Of a DNA stretch of 40,266 nt, positions 7,525-15,059 are shown piece by piece. The position numbers and the translations under genes are program-made. Below the pieces are notes generated by a model. That model had not been told where the DNA came from, did not search any database, and worked only from the letters and a program-made list of their open reading frames with translations. Numbering within the stretch: position 1 is the stretch's first letter; every line of letters starts with the position of its first letter. Origin of the DNA: Candidatus Mediterraneibacter excrementigallinarum (GTDB lineage: Bacteria > Bacillota > Clostridia > Lachnospirales > Lachnospiraceae). The stretch is from contig DWVT01000098.1 of the NCBI GenBank assembly GCA_019120075.1, forward strand, positions 1 through 40,266, in the 5' to 3' direction.

Positions 7525-7606
7525 GTGCGATAAGCCACAATCCCGGTATGTGTCTTGCGGCACTTCTGGCGATTGTACAGTCAGCAAAGAAATCCGGAGG
7601 TGTGTT

Positions 7607-8860
7607 ATGGGACTTGGACCAAGTATAAAAATGACAACGCTGCATCACTATAACTGCCCGGTGACAAAGATGCTGTCGTCAGATGAAGATATCGAATTTC
7701 CCGGCATCATCGTCACTGGCGTATCCGAAGTATATGAAGATAAAATCCGTTCCGCGGTCCGGACCGGATTCATGGCGGAGGGACTGCGCGCGGACGGCGC
7801 GCTTGTCGCCATTGACGGCTGGGGCAACCATCATGTTGATTTTGTCAATGTGATAGAACAGCTTGGTTTAAAAGGAATTCCTTCTGTCGGTCTGAGCTAT
7901 ATCGGAACCCAGGGGCGCCTTGTTTGCAGTAATGCATTTGTGGATACGATCATTGATTTTAATAAATGCGGCTCCGGATATGAATCCTGCGTTGTAGGCC
8001 AGAATAATCTGTCGGAAACCGACGCCTTCAAAGCTGCGGCACTTCTGAAAAGCAAGATAAAAAAGACCAGAAGACCCTGGACTGTTGAATCGGAAAGTTC
8101 CGTTTCTCCCCGCCCGCTCCGCCGGCTGACCCGGAGGACCCTTTCTGTGCATGAAGTACGATTCGGAGAGCAAACCTTTCTGAAAAACGGGATTCTGACA
8201 ATCCGCCGGGGGATTGAAGAAGGTATCGCTTTCTCCCAGCCCCGGATCAAAAAGATTTCCGTAAGGATTGTGTCTCCCGGAAAACTGAACTTCTTTGTAA
8301 ACTCAAATCTAGACTATTCCCCTGTTGCCTGCAAGGTAAACGGACGACTTGGAGAAGGCATTACCTGTCAGATTGGCGGCATCACTGTGATGCTCACAGG
8401 AGTAGAAGACAAAAGCGAGTTCCAGCCGTCAAATATAGGTTCCTCTGAAGGGATCCTGAAAGACCGCGTCATACTGGATCAGGCCGGAACTCCTTCTTCA
8501 TCAGATTTCCTTCTTCACATTGATTTCCTGTTTGAAGAAGGGGAAGCACGCACCGCGGAAGGAATCCAGGCGGCCCACGAATCCGCCGACAGGATCATTG
8601 ATGAAATACGAAATGCTATGAGATCGGCTGAAAACATGGAATATACATCGGAAGATTTTTATGATATGGCAAAACCGGGAAAGAAGAAAGTAATCCTTGT
8701 AAAAATCGTCTCCGGTCTGGGGAATATGTATGATACTTCCCTCTTCCCGCGGGAACCCGGCGGCTATATCGGCTCACGCCAGATGCGTGACATTCAGAAT
8801 ATGCCGGTTTTTATTACCCCGAACCAGTGTCGGGACGGAGCAATCCATTCATTGCTCTGA
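7607..8860 (+). CDS. Orphan D-proline/glycine reductase family protein (PrdE-like plus PrdD-like)
   Basis: A 417-residue protein. Residues 1-155 (MGLGPSIKMTTLHH, then DGWGNHHVDFVNVIEQLGLK and DTIIDFNK) resemble PrdE and the C-terminal part of the PrdA proprotein of selenium-dependent D-proline reductase. Residues about 180-417 resemble PrdD, ending PVFITPNQCRDGAIHSLL. These belong to the glycine/sarcosine/betaine/proline reductase component-B family. The ATG at 7607 is chosen because GGAGG stands 6 nt before it and PrdE also starts M-G-x-G-P-S. The frame is open back to 7475, and the 28 codons from 7523 (for example GDCTVSKEIRRCV) look like further family sequence, so a longer ancestor is likely. 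There are no prdB, prdC, racemase or sel genes nearby, so catalysis of proline reduction is doubtful. Confidence 0.7.
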   Translation: MGLGPSIKMTTLHHYNCPVTKMLSSDEDIEFPGIIVTGVSEVYEDKIRSAVRTGFMAEGLRADGALVAIDGWGNHHVDFVNVIEQLGLKGIPSVGLSYIGTQGRLVCSNAFVDTIIDFNKCGSGYESCVVGQNNLSETDAFKAAALLKSKIKKTRRPWTVESESSVSPRPLRRLTRRTLSVHEVRFGEQTFLKNGILTIRRGIEEGIAFSQPRIKKISVRIVSPGKLNFFVNSNLDYSPVACKVNGRLGEGITCQIGGITVMLTGVEDKSEFQPSNIGSSEGILKDRVILDQAGTPSSSDFLLHIDFLFEEGEARTAEGIQAAHESADRIIDEIRNAMRSAENMEYTSEDFYDMAKPGKKKVILVKIVSGLGNMYDTSLFPREPGGYIGSRQMRDIQNMPVFITPNQCRDGAIHSLL

Positions 8861-8882
8861 ACCAATCTCACATTTGTCTATT

Positions 8883-8990
8883 TCACAGCAATCCCTTTTT
8901 CCTCTGAATGAGAGCTATGCACATTCCAAGTGCAAACAGGATTCCCCCGATCGTTCCTAAGATCATTGCAACGAAATTGCTCTTCTTCAT
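8883..8990 (-). CDS. Small membrane protein MKKSNFV, short form (35 aa)
   Basis: A 35-codon ORF reading MKKSNFVAMILGTIGGILFA then LGMCIALIQRKKGLL. It matches the first 25 residues of the 122-aa protein at 2526-2894 (M-K-K-x-N-F-V-x-M-I-x-G-T-x-G-G-I-L-F-A-x-G-M-C) and then ends in a basic tail, so only the first membrane helix remains. Its ATG overlaps the TAA of the 32-aa ORF (TAATG), and AAGGAGG lies about 10 nt upstream inside that ORF. Translational coupling is likely. It may be a truncated copy or a deliberate single-helix peptide. Function unknown. Confidence 0.6.
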   Translation of the reverse strand: MKKSNFVAMILGTIGGILFALGMCIALIQRKKGLL

Positions 8991-9088
8991 TATCTCATTT
9001 CCTCCTTTTTCTCTGCCCTTGCAGTCTCTCTTTCCTTTCTTTCCGCCTCCAGTCTCGCCTTTGCTTTTACAAGTTTTGATCTTGCCAT
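8990..9088 (-). CDS. Microprotein MARSKLVKA, copy 2 (32 aa)
   Basis: A 32-codon ORF starting MARSKLVKAKARLEAERKER and continuing as an E/K/R/A-rich helix to the TAA at 8990. GGAGG (9099-9103) lies 10 nt before the ATG. The first nine residues match the 21-aa ORF at 2441-2506 except K3 to R. The remainder is predicted to be one long charged helix, possibly a coiled coil. It overlaps the next gene by one base. The conservation of both the peptide start and the neighbour gene in two separate places supports real translation. Confidence 0.6.
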   Translation of the reverse strand: MARSKLVKAKARLEAERKERETARAEKKEEMR

Positions 9089-9145
9089 GTATCTCTTACC
9101 TCCATTTTCTTGTTTTCCTTTCATGGTGTAAGAATAGCTCTCTTA

Positions 9146-9176
9146 TTTTTTCAAAACATTTCTGTTTTGTTTCTGA
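9146..9176. promoter_or_regulatory. Operator-like motif upstream of cassette 2
   Basis: CAAAACA (9152-9158) and TGTTTTG (9163-9169) form a perfect 7-bp inverted repeat with a TTTC centre, followed by GTTTCTG. The words CAAAAC-TTTCTG and TTTTGTTTCTG also occur upstream of cassette 1 (2946-2980). Probable shared regulatory site. Confidence 0.45.
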
Positions 9177-9221
9177 AATATTATTCGATATAGAACAAAG
9201 TTTCCTGTTTTAAATTTAAAT

Positions 9222-9258
9222 AAAAAAAGGTATAAGATGCTGTCAGGCACCCTATACC
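9222..9258 (-). terminator. Terminator of the marR-DHA2 operon
   Basis: On the minus strand GGTATAGGGTGC pairs with GCATCTTATACC (12 bp with two G-U pairs) and is followed at once by seven T. It lies about 40 nt after the DHA2 transporter stop. Confidence 0.8.
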
Positions 9259-9299
9259 CAGGTAAGCAAATCCTGTTTTTCAGACATTATCCGCTGTAG

Positions 9300-10700
9300 T
9301 CATATCCTGCTTTTCTTCCCGAAGAACACCCCGCATGCACAGCACATCATTGCCACCGCGAGCACTGCAAGAAGATAGAAGGCATTCCTGCTGCCTTCCA
9401 TGGTGGCAAGAGCCATATCATCCGGCCGCGCCGCCTGGACGGACGCAACGATCGTCGAGACCACGGAAGTACCGATCGCTCCGGCAAGCTGCTGGAGCGT
9501 CGTAAAGACAGCATTTCCATCCGCGTTCAGATTCTCCGGGAGCTGCCGGAGTCCGTTCGTCATAGTGTTTCCCGTCGAGAATCCCTGACCGAATGTAAAG
9601 ATCAGATAAAATGCGATAAACAGCGCTGTTGTAAGCCTTGTAGCGAAAAAGCTGAAGCAGAACAGAGAAATCATGATCGCCGCCACACCGGTCAGGATCG
9701 GACGTTTTGCACCGAAGCGGTCCAGCAGCCTGCCGCTCACCGGAGCGATACATGCTCCCAGAATACAGCCCGGAAGCAGCAGACACCCGGCAATCAGCGC
9801 TTCCTCACCGGAAACGATCTGAGAATAATTCGGGATCAGATATCCCAGCCCCAGACAGATAAACTGGATAAGAAGCAGTATTATAACACTGAGTGTAAAC
9901 GTGACACTGTGAAATACCTTTACATCAATAAGCGGTGACTGTGAATGAATACTGCGCCGGTAAAACACTACAATGGCCAGAACGCTCACCAGGAAGAGCA
10001 CGATCACCCTTACGCTGGTCCATCCTGCTTCCGAAGCCATACTTGTGGCAAAGATAAAACACGCAAACCCTGCTGCCAGCAGGAGATAATCAATGATCTG
10101 AAAAGAAACCCTGCCCGTCTCTGTCACCTGTCTCATGGAAGTTACCCCGAACAGGAATGACAGGATCAGGAGAGGCAGCAGCGCAACAAAGATCATCCTC
10201 CACCCGAAATAACTGACGATCACTCCGCCCAGGGACGGTCCGACCGCGGGAGCTATCGCCGTGATCAGGGTCGCGATGCCCATCATAAGTCCCAGCCGGT
10301 TCTCCGGAACCTGTTCCAGAACGATGTTGAACATCATTGGCAGTGCAATTCCTGTTCCCACTCCCTGGATCAGCCTTCCTCCCAGAAGTACCGGGAATAC
10401 CGGGGCCGCAGCCGCCATGACCGTACCGAGGATGAACAGACATACCGCCGTCACAAACAGTGCCTTCATCTTAAACCTTTTTTTCAGATAAGAAGAGGCC
10501 GGTATGATGATCGCAAGAACGAGCAGATAACCTGTTGTGATCCACTGCACCGTAGATGTTCCGATCCCGAACTCCTTCATCAGAGTCGGAAAGGTAACAT
10601 TCATGGCAGTCTCGACGACTACGCCGGAAAAAGACATGATCCCCGCCGCCAGAATGGAGAGCACAAGCTTTGCATCGATTCGTTTCTCTGATTCTTTCAT
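9300..10700 (-). CDS. DHA2-family MFS multidrug exporter (EmrB/QacA type)
   Basis: A 466-residue transporter with about 14 hydrophobic segments, the number typical of the DHA2 drug:H+ antiporters. Diagnostic features are STVQWITTGYLLVLAIIIPA in helix 2, the GGRLIQGVGTGIALPMMFNI segment, and the antiporter motif C APAVGPSLGG at roughly residue 145. It probably exports toxic amphiphilic compounds with proton exchange. Its ATG overlaps the TGA of the marR gene by 4 nt, so it is co-transcribed with, and likely repressed by, that regulator. Intact as far as I can see. Confidence 0.9.
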   Translation of the reverse strand: MKESEKRIDAKLVLSILAAGIMSFSGVVVETAMNVTFPTLMKEFGIGTSTVQWITTGYLLVLAIIIPASSYLKKRFKMKALFVTAVCLFILGTVMAAAAPVFPVLLGGRLIQGVGTGIALPMMFNIVLEQVPENRLGLMMGIATLITAIAPAVGPSLGGVIVSYFGWRMIFVALLPLLILSFLFGVTSMRQVTETGRVSFQIIDYLLLAAGFACFIFATSMASEAGWTSVRVIVLFLVSVLAIVVFYRRSIHSQSPLIDVKVFHSVTFTLSVIILLLIQFICLGLGYLIPNYSQIVSGEEALIAGCLLLPGCILGACIAPVSGRLLDRFGAKRPILTGVAAIMISLFCFSFFATRLTTALFIAFYLIFTFGQGFSTGNTMTNGLRQLPENLNADGNAVFTTLQQLAGAIGTSVVSTIVASVQAARPDDMALATMEGSRNAFYLLAVLAVAMMCCACGVFFGKKSRI

Positions 10701-11152
10701 TTTTCATTTTCCTCCATTTTATGTGTACTGAGTATCTTATAGACCTGATTGATAGTTTCAACAGTAATTCTGAAATACTCCGGGTCTATCCCTTTTACCT
10801 GCTCTGCCACCCAGGACTGATATTTTTCAATATAAAACTCATAATATTCCTGTCCCAGTTCTGTCAGGCTTACACGGATCACTCTCTTATCGTCCGAATC
10901 CGGTGTCTTACTGACAACACCCATCTCTTCCAGCTCATTGACCATTTTTGTGATACTGGGCCGGGTGACATTGAAATAGTCACTGATATCGCTGACCCGG
11001 ACGACCGCTTCATTCTTTTCAATCTCACAGATCGCATCGATCACGTGGATATGGCGGGGAGTCATCCCTGCCGGAAGCTTTGGCATCAGCTCCGTGATCC
11101 TTTTGGCATTATGACAGGATTCCAGTAACTGCTTTACTGATGATATGTCCAT
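10697..11152 (-). CDS. MarR-family repressor of the DHA2 exporter
   Basis: A 151-residue winged-helix protein. The recognition region is RVSDISDYFNVTRPSITKMV and the wing is EMGVVSKTPDSDDKRVIRVS with the conserved D-D-K-R motif of MarR proteins. AGGAGG precedes the ATG well. It is first in an operon with the exporter. Three overlapping palindromes cover its promoter, so autorepression released by a drug ligand is the obvious model. Confidence 0.9.
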   Translation of the reverse strand: MDISSVKQLLESCHNAKRITELMPKLPAGMTPRHIHVIDAICEIEKNEAVVRVSDISDYFNVTRPSITKMVNELEEMGVVSKTPDSDDKRVIRVSLTELGQEYYEFYIEKYQSWVAEQVKGIDPEYFRITVETINQVYKILSTHKMEENEK

Positions 11153-11172
11153 AAAATTCCTCCTGTTCTTTT

Positions 11173-11210
11173 AATTACTTTAAGTAATTATCAAAGATAA
11201 TTATATTATC
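11173..11210. promoter_or_regulatory. MarR operator cluster
   Basis: Three overlapping perfect inverted repeats: AATTACTT-T-AAGTAATT (11173-11189), AATTATC-AAA-GATAATT (11186-11202) and GATAAT-TAT-ATTATC (11196-11210). The last two overlap the -10 hexamer of the marR promoter. They are well placed for repression by blocking RNA polymerase. Confidence 0.65.
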
Positions 11211-11227
11211 AAAAAGAAAATTGTCAA
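11200..11227 (-). promoter_or_regulatory. Promoter of the marR-DHA2 operon
   Basis: On the minus strand TTGACA (11227-11222), a 16-nt spacer and TATAAT (11205-11200) form a near-consensus sigma-A promoter about 50 nt before the marR start codon. Confidence 0.75.
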
Positions 11228-11260
11228 GCTTCTTCTTACAAAAGCCCGACAATTTTCTTT
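11213..11260 (-). terminator. Terminator after the methyltransferase/reductase gene
   Basis: AAAGAAAATTGTC (11213-11225) and GACAATTTTCTTT (11248-11260) form a perfect 13-bp stem 12 nt beyond the stop of the upstream minus-strand gene. The stem contains the -35 hexamer of the next promoter. Confidence 0.7.
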
Positions 11261-11271
11261 CCTCGTCTCCT

Positions 11272-13128
11272 TCAATTGCGAAATGCGGAACCGTCCCTCT
11301 TCATCCTCTCCAGGATCTCAGCGATCATTCCCGCCCGGTTAAAGGGCACCATGAAATAGTATCCGTCGGCAATCTCACCGAGTTTCTCCGCAATTTCTGC
11401 AGCAATCCTCACGCCCACGGCCTGCGCCTCTTCACGGCTCATGTCTTTATCATACTGCTCAATGATCTCATCGGGTACGTTGATCCCGGTGATCTCATTT
11501 TTCATGAACACCGCGTTCCGGTAACTTACCAGGGGCATGATCCCGCAGATGATCTTCGTGTCGATCCGGCTCTTGATATACCGGATCCTCTCGATATCCT
11601 CGTCGGAATAGACAGGCTGGGTCAGGAAAAAGGACGCGCCCGCCTCGCATTTTTTCTCCATCCTCCGGATCTCCGCGTCAATGTTTGCTCTTCCATAGTT
11701 GAGCGCGCCTCCATAGGCGATCGGATCCTCCGCGAAATGTTCCCGGTTCATCTGCCTTACGTAGTTCATCAGCGTAACCGAATGATAATCATAGACAGAC
11801 GTAATATTTCCCCGGTCGCCCGCCGGCACCGGATCCCCGGTCACAAACAGGAAATTCCGGATCCCGTTCATGTACGCCCCCAGGATATCCGATCCCATCC
11901 CGATCACATTCCGGTCCCTGCATGCCATGTGAGGCATGGTCTCGATCTGGAGCTGGTTTGAGATCTTCACCGCTGCAAGTACGGAAGAGGCACGCATCTT
12001 TCCCATAGGAGAATCGGAAAACGTGATCATCTCCACACCGGCGTCCTTTAAGACAGCCGCAGCCTCTCCCATCTTCCTGTCATTTCCGTCAAAGGGAGGA
12101 TCCAGCTCCGCAATGACCACTTTCTCTCCCGAATAGAGTTTTCGGATAAACAGATTATTGTCATAACGGATCTCTGACTCGACACGCTGTTCCGGGCTGT
12201 CTGAAAGCCTCTTTGCAGGGGTTCTGTGTCCGACGGTCCTTGCCAGTTTTTCTATGTACGCAGGATTGGTTCCGCAGCATCCTCCGATGATATTGACTCC
12301 CAGCTCTGCAATCTCCTCCATTGCTCTGCTGAAATATTCAGAGTTATCCCGATAGACCATTCTGTTCTCGATCCGGTCAGCATAACCCGCGTTGGGTGCG
12401 GCATAGACGATCATATCCCCCAGATCCTGACGCTTCAGCAGTCTGCTCAGATGCGACGGTCCGATCCCGCAGTTGAATCCCACACCATCGATCAGCCCGC
12501 TTTCCCTTGCCGTCCGGAGCAGTTCACTCATGCTCACGCCGCTCTTTGTATAACCGAACATATTTACCGAGAAACCGGTCATGATAAAAGCATCGCTGAC
12601 AGACCGGATCCACTTTGCCACCGGGAGGATCCTCTCAAGATCCGAAAAAGTCTCAAACCAGATCAGACGTACTCCTGCGTCCAGGTGCGCCTTTGCCATG
12701 GTCTTGTATTCTTCTGTGATATTCCCGGTTTTTTCATCGTCCCCGCCCTGTTCCGGAATCGGACCGATATCTCCTGCAATATAGATTTCCGTTTCTTTTC
12801 CCTGTATCCGTTCCTGCTCTTCCACCGCGGACTGTGCGATCCGGCAGGCCGCGGATACATTTTCATAAACGACGGAAAGCTGTTCTTCCCTTGTCCGGTC
12901 AGATGTATCTCTGCACAGCGTCTGTATATTAGAAGCAAAGCTGTTGGTCCGGATAATGTCCGCCCCCGCTTCGATATATTCCCTGTGGATCTTGCGGATC
13001 CTTTCGGGATCCTTCAGGTTATCCAGTTCAGGAACACCCGCTCCCTCTCCGTATTTTTCTCTGTAGTATGTTCCCATCGCCCCGTCCGTGACCAGGCAGC
13101 GGGAAGTAAATATACTGTGAAAATCCAT
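11272..13128 (-). CDS. Bifunctional homocysteine S-methyltransferase / methylenetetrahydrofolate reductase
   Basis: A 618-residue fusion. Residues 1 to about 300 are a zinc-dependent homocysteine S-methyltransferase barrel: LVTDGAMGTYY near the start, GVGFNCGIGPSHL carrying the first zinc cysteine, and GGCCGTNPAYI carrying the last two. Residues about 330-610 are a MetF-like FAD barrel: VVIAELDPPFDGND, FLFVTGDPVPAGDRG and FFLTQPVYSDEDIERI. The same layout is known from YitJ-type proteins, which join methyl-folate formation and homocysteine methylation. The ATG at 13128 has GGAGAG upstream; a further in-frame start 39 nt before lacks one. I looked for an S-box or other riboswitch in the 160 nt upstream and saw none. 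It supplies methionine in the cytoplasm. Confidence 0.9.
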   Translation of the reverse strand: MDFHSIFTSRCLVTDGAMGTYYREKYGEGAGVPELDNLKDPERIRKIHREYIEAGADIIRTNSFASNIQTLCRDTSDRTREEQLSVVYENVSAACRIAQSAVEEQERIQGKETEIYIAGDIGPIPEQGGDDEKTGNITEEYKTMAKAHLDAGVRLIWFETFSDLERILPVAKWIRSVSDAFIMTGFSVNMFGYTKSGVSMSELLRTARESGLIDGVGFNCGIGPSHLSRLLKRQDLGDMIVYAAPNAGYADRIENRMVYRDNSEYFSRAMEEIAELGVNIIGGCCGTNPAYIEKLARTVGHRTPAKRLSDSPEQRVESEIRYDNNLFIRKLYSGEKVVIAELDPPFDGNDRKMGEAAAVLKDAGVEMITFSDSPMGKMRASSVLAAVKISNQLQIETMPHMACRDRNVIGMGSDILGAYMNGIRNFLFVTGDPVPAGDRGNITSVYDYHSVTLMNYVRQMNREHFAEDPIAYGGALNYGRANIDAEIRRMEKKCEAGASFFLTQPVYSDEDIERIRYIKSRIDTKIICGIMPLVSYRNAVFMKNEITGINVPDEIIEQYDKDMSREEAQAVGVRIAAEIAEKLGEIADGYYFMVPFNRAGMIAEILERMKRDGSAFRN

Positions 13129-13288
13129 ATGTCTTCTCTCCTCTGTAAATGTAAAATCCGTCTTCACATCAGACTGATGTCAGAATGATCAGACCAGTCA
13201 GCCTGCGATTTTCATATTCATTTTCACAGTATACTCAAAATCTGTGATTTTCGCAAATAAATTTCAGCCGCATCTTCCGGAATACATT

Positions 13289-13945
13289 TCAGTCATATTT
13301 TCGGAACAGGTCTGACAGAAAGCGGTACAGAAGCTCATCAGTCTCCCTGTTCACCCTCTGATCTTCCAGCAGTTCCGGAAGCGGCTCCGCAAGACTGCAT
13401 TCTCCGCAGATATCCACACCGATCACCCTCTGGTGCCTGAACACATACCGCAGCAGTTTTTCCAGAACATCTGTCGGCATATCTCCCTGGTTCCAGTTCG
13501 TCCTCGCCCCGCTGCGGTCCAGGACATCCTTGTCGATGGAAATATAGATGGGCAGTTCCATGTGTATCCGGGAAACCTTTTCGTCAATCTTTCCTTCCTT
13601 TATCTCTTCCCGGCTGATACAGATCAGTTTTTCTTTCCTGTCTTCAACGAGTTTCTCCGGAATTCCTTCCATACTCTTCTGATCCGGTCCTGCCAGGATC
13701 AGCTGCTCCAGGAACGGATTATCCCGCAGTACATCCGCGGCCCAGTTTCCGCAGCTGGTCAGCTGAGGGAACAGTGGCTGCTGCATATCCGTACCGTCGA
13801 TACCGGTCAGATTGATCCGCCGTATTCCTTTAGCCGGACCTTCACCCTCTTCCGGGTATACATGGGAAAAGTCCAGGATCAGGTTTCTGCCTTTTTTCCG
13901 ACCGGAATCATTTTTCCTGAATTCTTCCTGTCATCCTGCGCTCAT
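13289..13945 (-). pseudogene. Arginase/agmatinase-family gene with a nonsense codon and an internal deletion
   Basis: The frame begins with an ATG at 13945 that overlaps the stop of the preceding gene (ATGA), but codon 5 is TGA. After it the reading QEEFRKNDSGRKKGRNLILD then FSHVYPEEGEGPAKGIRRIN is typical ureohydrolase N-terminus. At about 13786 GTDM is joined directly to QQPLFPQLTSCGNWAADVLR, which in family members follows the metal-binding DYHNDM motif. Some 65-75 residues, with the first metal ligands, are therefore missing without a frame change. The C-terminal metal site survives as YISIDKDVL. The 165-aa remainder could be translated from 13786, but it could not be an active hydrolase. 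Confidence 0.7.
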
Positions 13946-14493
13946 TCTCCCTGTTTCTCCTTCTGATCCCTGTTGCGGTCCTTCTGATATTTTCTGTACT
14001 GCCGGAACTCTTTTCTCAGATGCTTTGCCACTTCTCTTCTGGACATATCCTTATATTTCTCTTTCACATCACTTTTAAGCTGATCTGTCTCCATATCATG
14101 CAGGACCCATTCCGCCACGTCCTCTTCCTTCAATTTATATTTTTCCAGCATATACCGGATATAAATGTTGCGGACATGGTATCCTCTCTTCTCCATGTCA
14201 TTTCTTGCAGTCTCAATGGCCTTGAACTCCCGTCTGCCGCCGGTCACAAGGATCATGTGGTCCTTTGTCTTATCCGCATTCATCCTCCAGATAACATGGG
14301 AGATCACGTACGGAACCTTTCCGTCATCACTCTCAAACACAAGTCCGATCCTCGCGTTTGTCGCAAAGAACAGGGATTTTTCCAGATATTCGGACGCTTT
14401 CCTGCACTCTACATTTTCTTTCCCTTCAAATCTGCTGATGCATCTGCAGCAGCTCGGCCTCGTATCGTCATAAAAAATGATCAGTTTTTCCAT
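13942..14493 (-). CDS. Flavodoxin-like hypothetical protein (183 aa)
   Basis: I do not recognise a named family. The 183-residue protein starts MEKLIIFYDDTRPSCCRCIS, has a central stretch ISHVIWRMNADKTKDHMILV-TGGRREFKAIE and a long basic C-terminal helix ending KDRNRDQKEKQGE. The alternation of strands and helices and the early Cys-rich loop suggest a flavodoxin-like or Rossmann fold. AGGAGG lies 9 nt before the ATG at 14493, which is why the longer upstream frame was not used. It overlaps the arginase pseudogene by 4 nt and shares a 20-bp upstream element with the marR gene at 14610, so it is probably that regulator's target. Confidence 0.65.
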   Translation of the reverse strand: MEKLIIFYDDTRPSCCRCISRFEGKENVECRKASEYLEKSLFFATNARIGLVFESDDGKVPYVISHVIWRMNADKTKDHMILVTGGRREFKAIETARNDMEKRGYHVRNIYIRYMLEKYKLKEEDVAEWVLHDMETDQLKSDVKEKYKDMSRREVAKHLRKEFRQYRKYQKDRNRDQKEKQGE

Positions 14494-14522
14494 AAATGAC
14501 ATCCTCCTGTTTATTGTATTCA

Positions 14523-14542
14523 TAAATATTTTATTTTTAAAC
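14523..14542. promoter_or_regulatory. 20-bp element upstream of the flavodoxin-like gene
   Basis: TAAATATTTTATTTTTAAAC on the plus strand matches 17 of 20 bases of TAAATATTTTAAAATTAAAC found on the minus strand before the adjacent marR gene (15060-15079). A common MarR operator is the simplest reading. Confidence 0.5.
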
Positions 14543-14609
14543 AATTTACTTAAAAATACAGGCGTCCCGGAAAAACTCACTCCGGGGCACCTGTCTCAAA
14601 GAGGGTCTT

Positions 14610-15041
14610 CTACAAAACTTTCTCTATATTGCGGGTCATCTTCTGGGCGACAGTCGCGAACACCTTCTGTTCTTCCTCCGTCACTCCTTCAAGAACGATT
14701 TTCCTGATCTGCTTAGACATCCTCTCAATCTTGCTGAGAGCATCCGATGCACTCTCGGTCAGATAATTGTGCGTACACCTTCTGTCCTCCAGATCCTGCT
14801 CCATCCTGACATACCCCTTCTTCTGAAGACGGCTTAACGACTGTGAGATATGGCCTCTGGTAAACATGTTCATCCTCATAATATCCTTGGACGTATTCTG
14901 AGCGCCTGCATGCTTCAGATAAAGCAGGATCTGTACATCGATCTTGTACAGACCATACTCGGTCTCAATAGGCTGCATCTCCTTCTCCATCAGTCTTCTG
15001 AACTGCATTCCGTACAGCAGCGTATCCAGTGAATAATTCAT
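14610..15041 (-). CDS. MarR-family transcriptional regulator
   Basis: A 143-residue winged-helix regulator with HTH region NTSKDIMRMNMFTRGHISQS and wing KKGYVRMEQDLEDRRCTHNY, containing the conserved D-R-R. The ATG has GAGGCG upstream. A TTGACA-N17-TAATGT promoter precedes it, and a 20-bp palindrome-like element repeated before the neighbouring flavodoxin-like gene overlaps the transcription start, so it likely represses both units. The ligand is unknown. Confidence 0.85.
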   Translation of the reverse strand: MNYSLDTLLYGMQFRRLMEKEMQPIETEYGLYKIDVQILLYLKHAGAQNTSKDIMRMNMFTRGHISQSLSRLQKKGYVRMEQDLEDRRCTHNYLTESASDALSKIERMSKQIRKIVLEGVTEEEQKVFATVAQKMTRNIEKVL

Positions 15042-15059
15042 CTTTCGCCTCGCAAATAA

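Noticed and set aside
12226-13188. Long plus-strand frame (320 codons) opposite the methyltransferase/reductase gene
   Set aside because: It is antisense to a clearly conserved gene, has His/Arg/Cys-rich composition and no ribosome site. A shadow frame caused by codon bias.
13129-13288. Possible S-box (SAM) riboswitch before the homocysteine methyltransferase
   Set aside because: I looked for the conserved S-box helices and a terminator and found neither.
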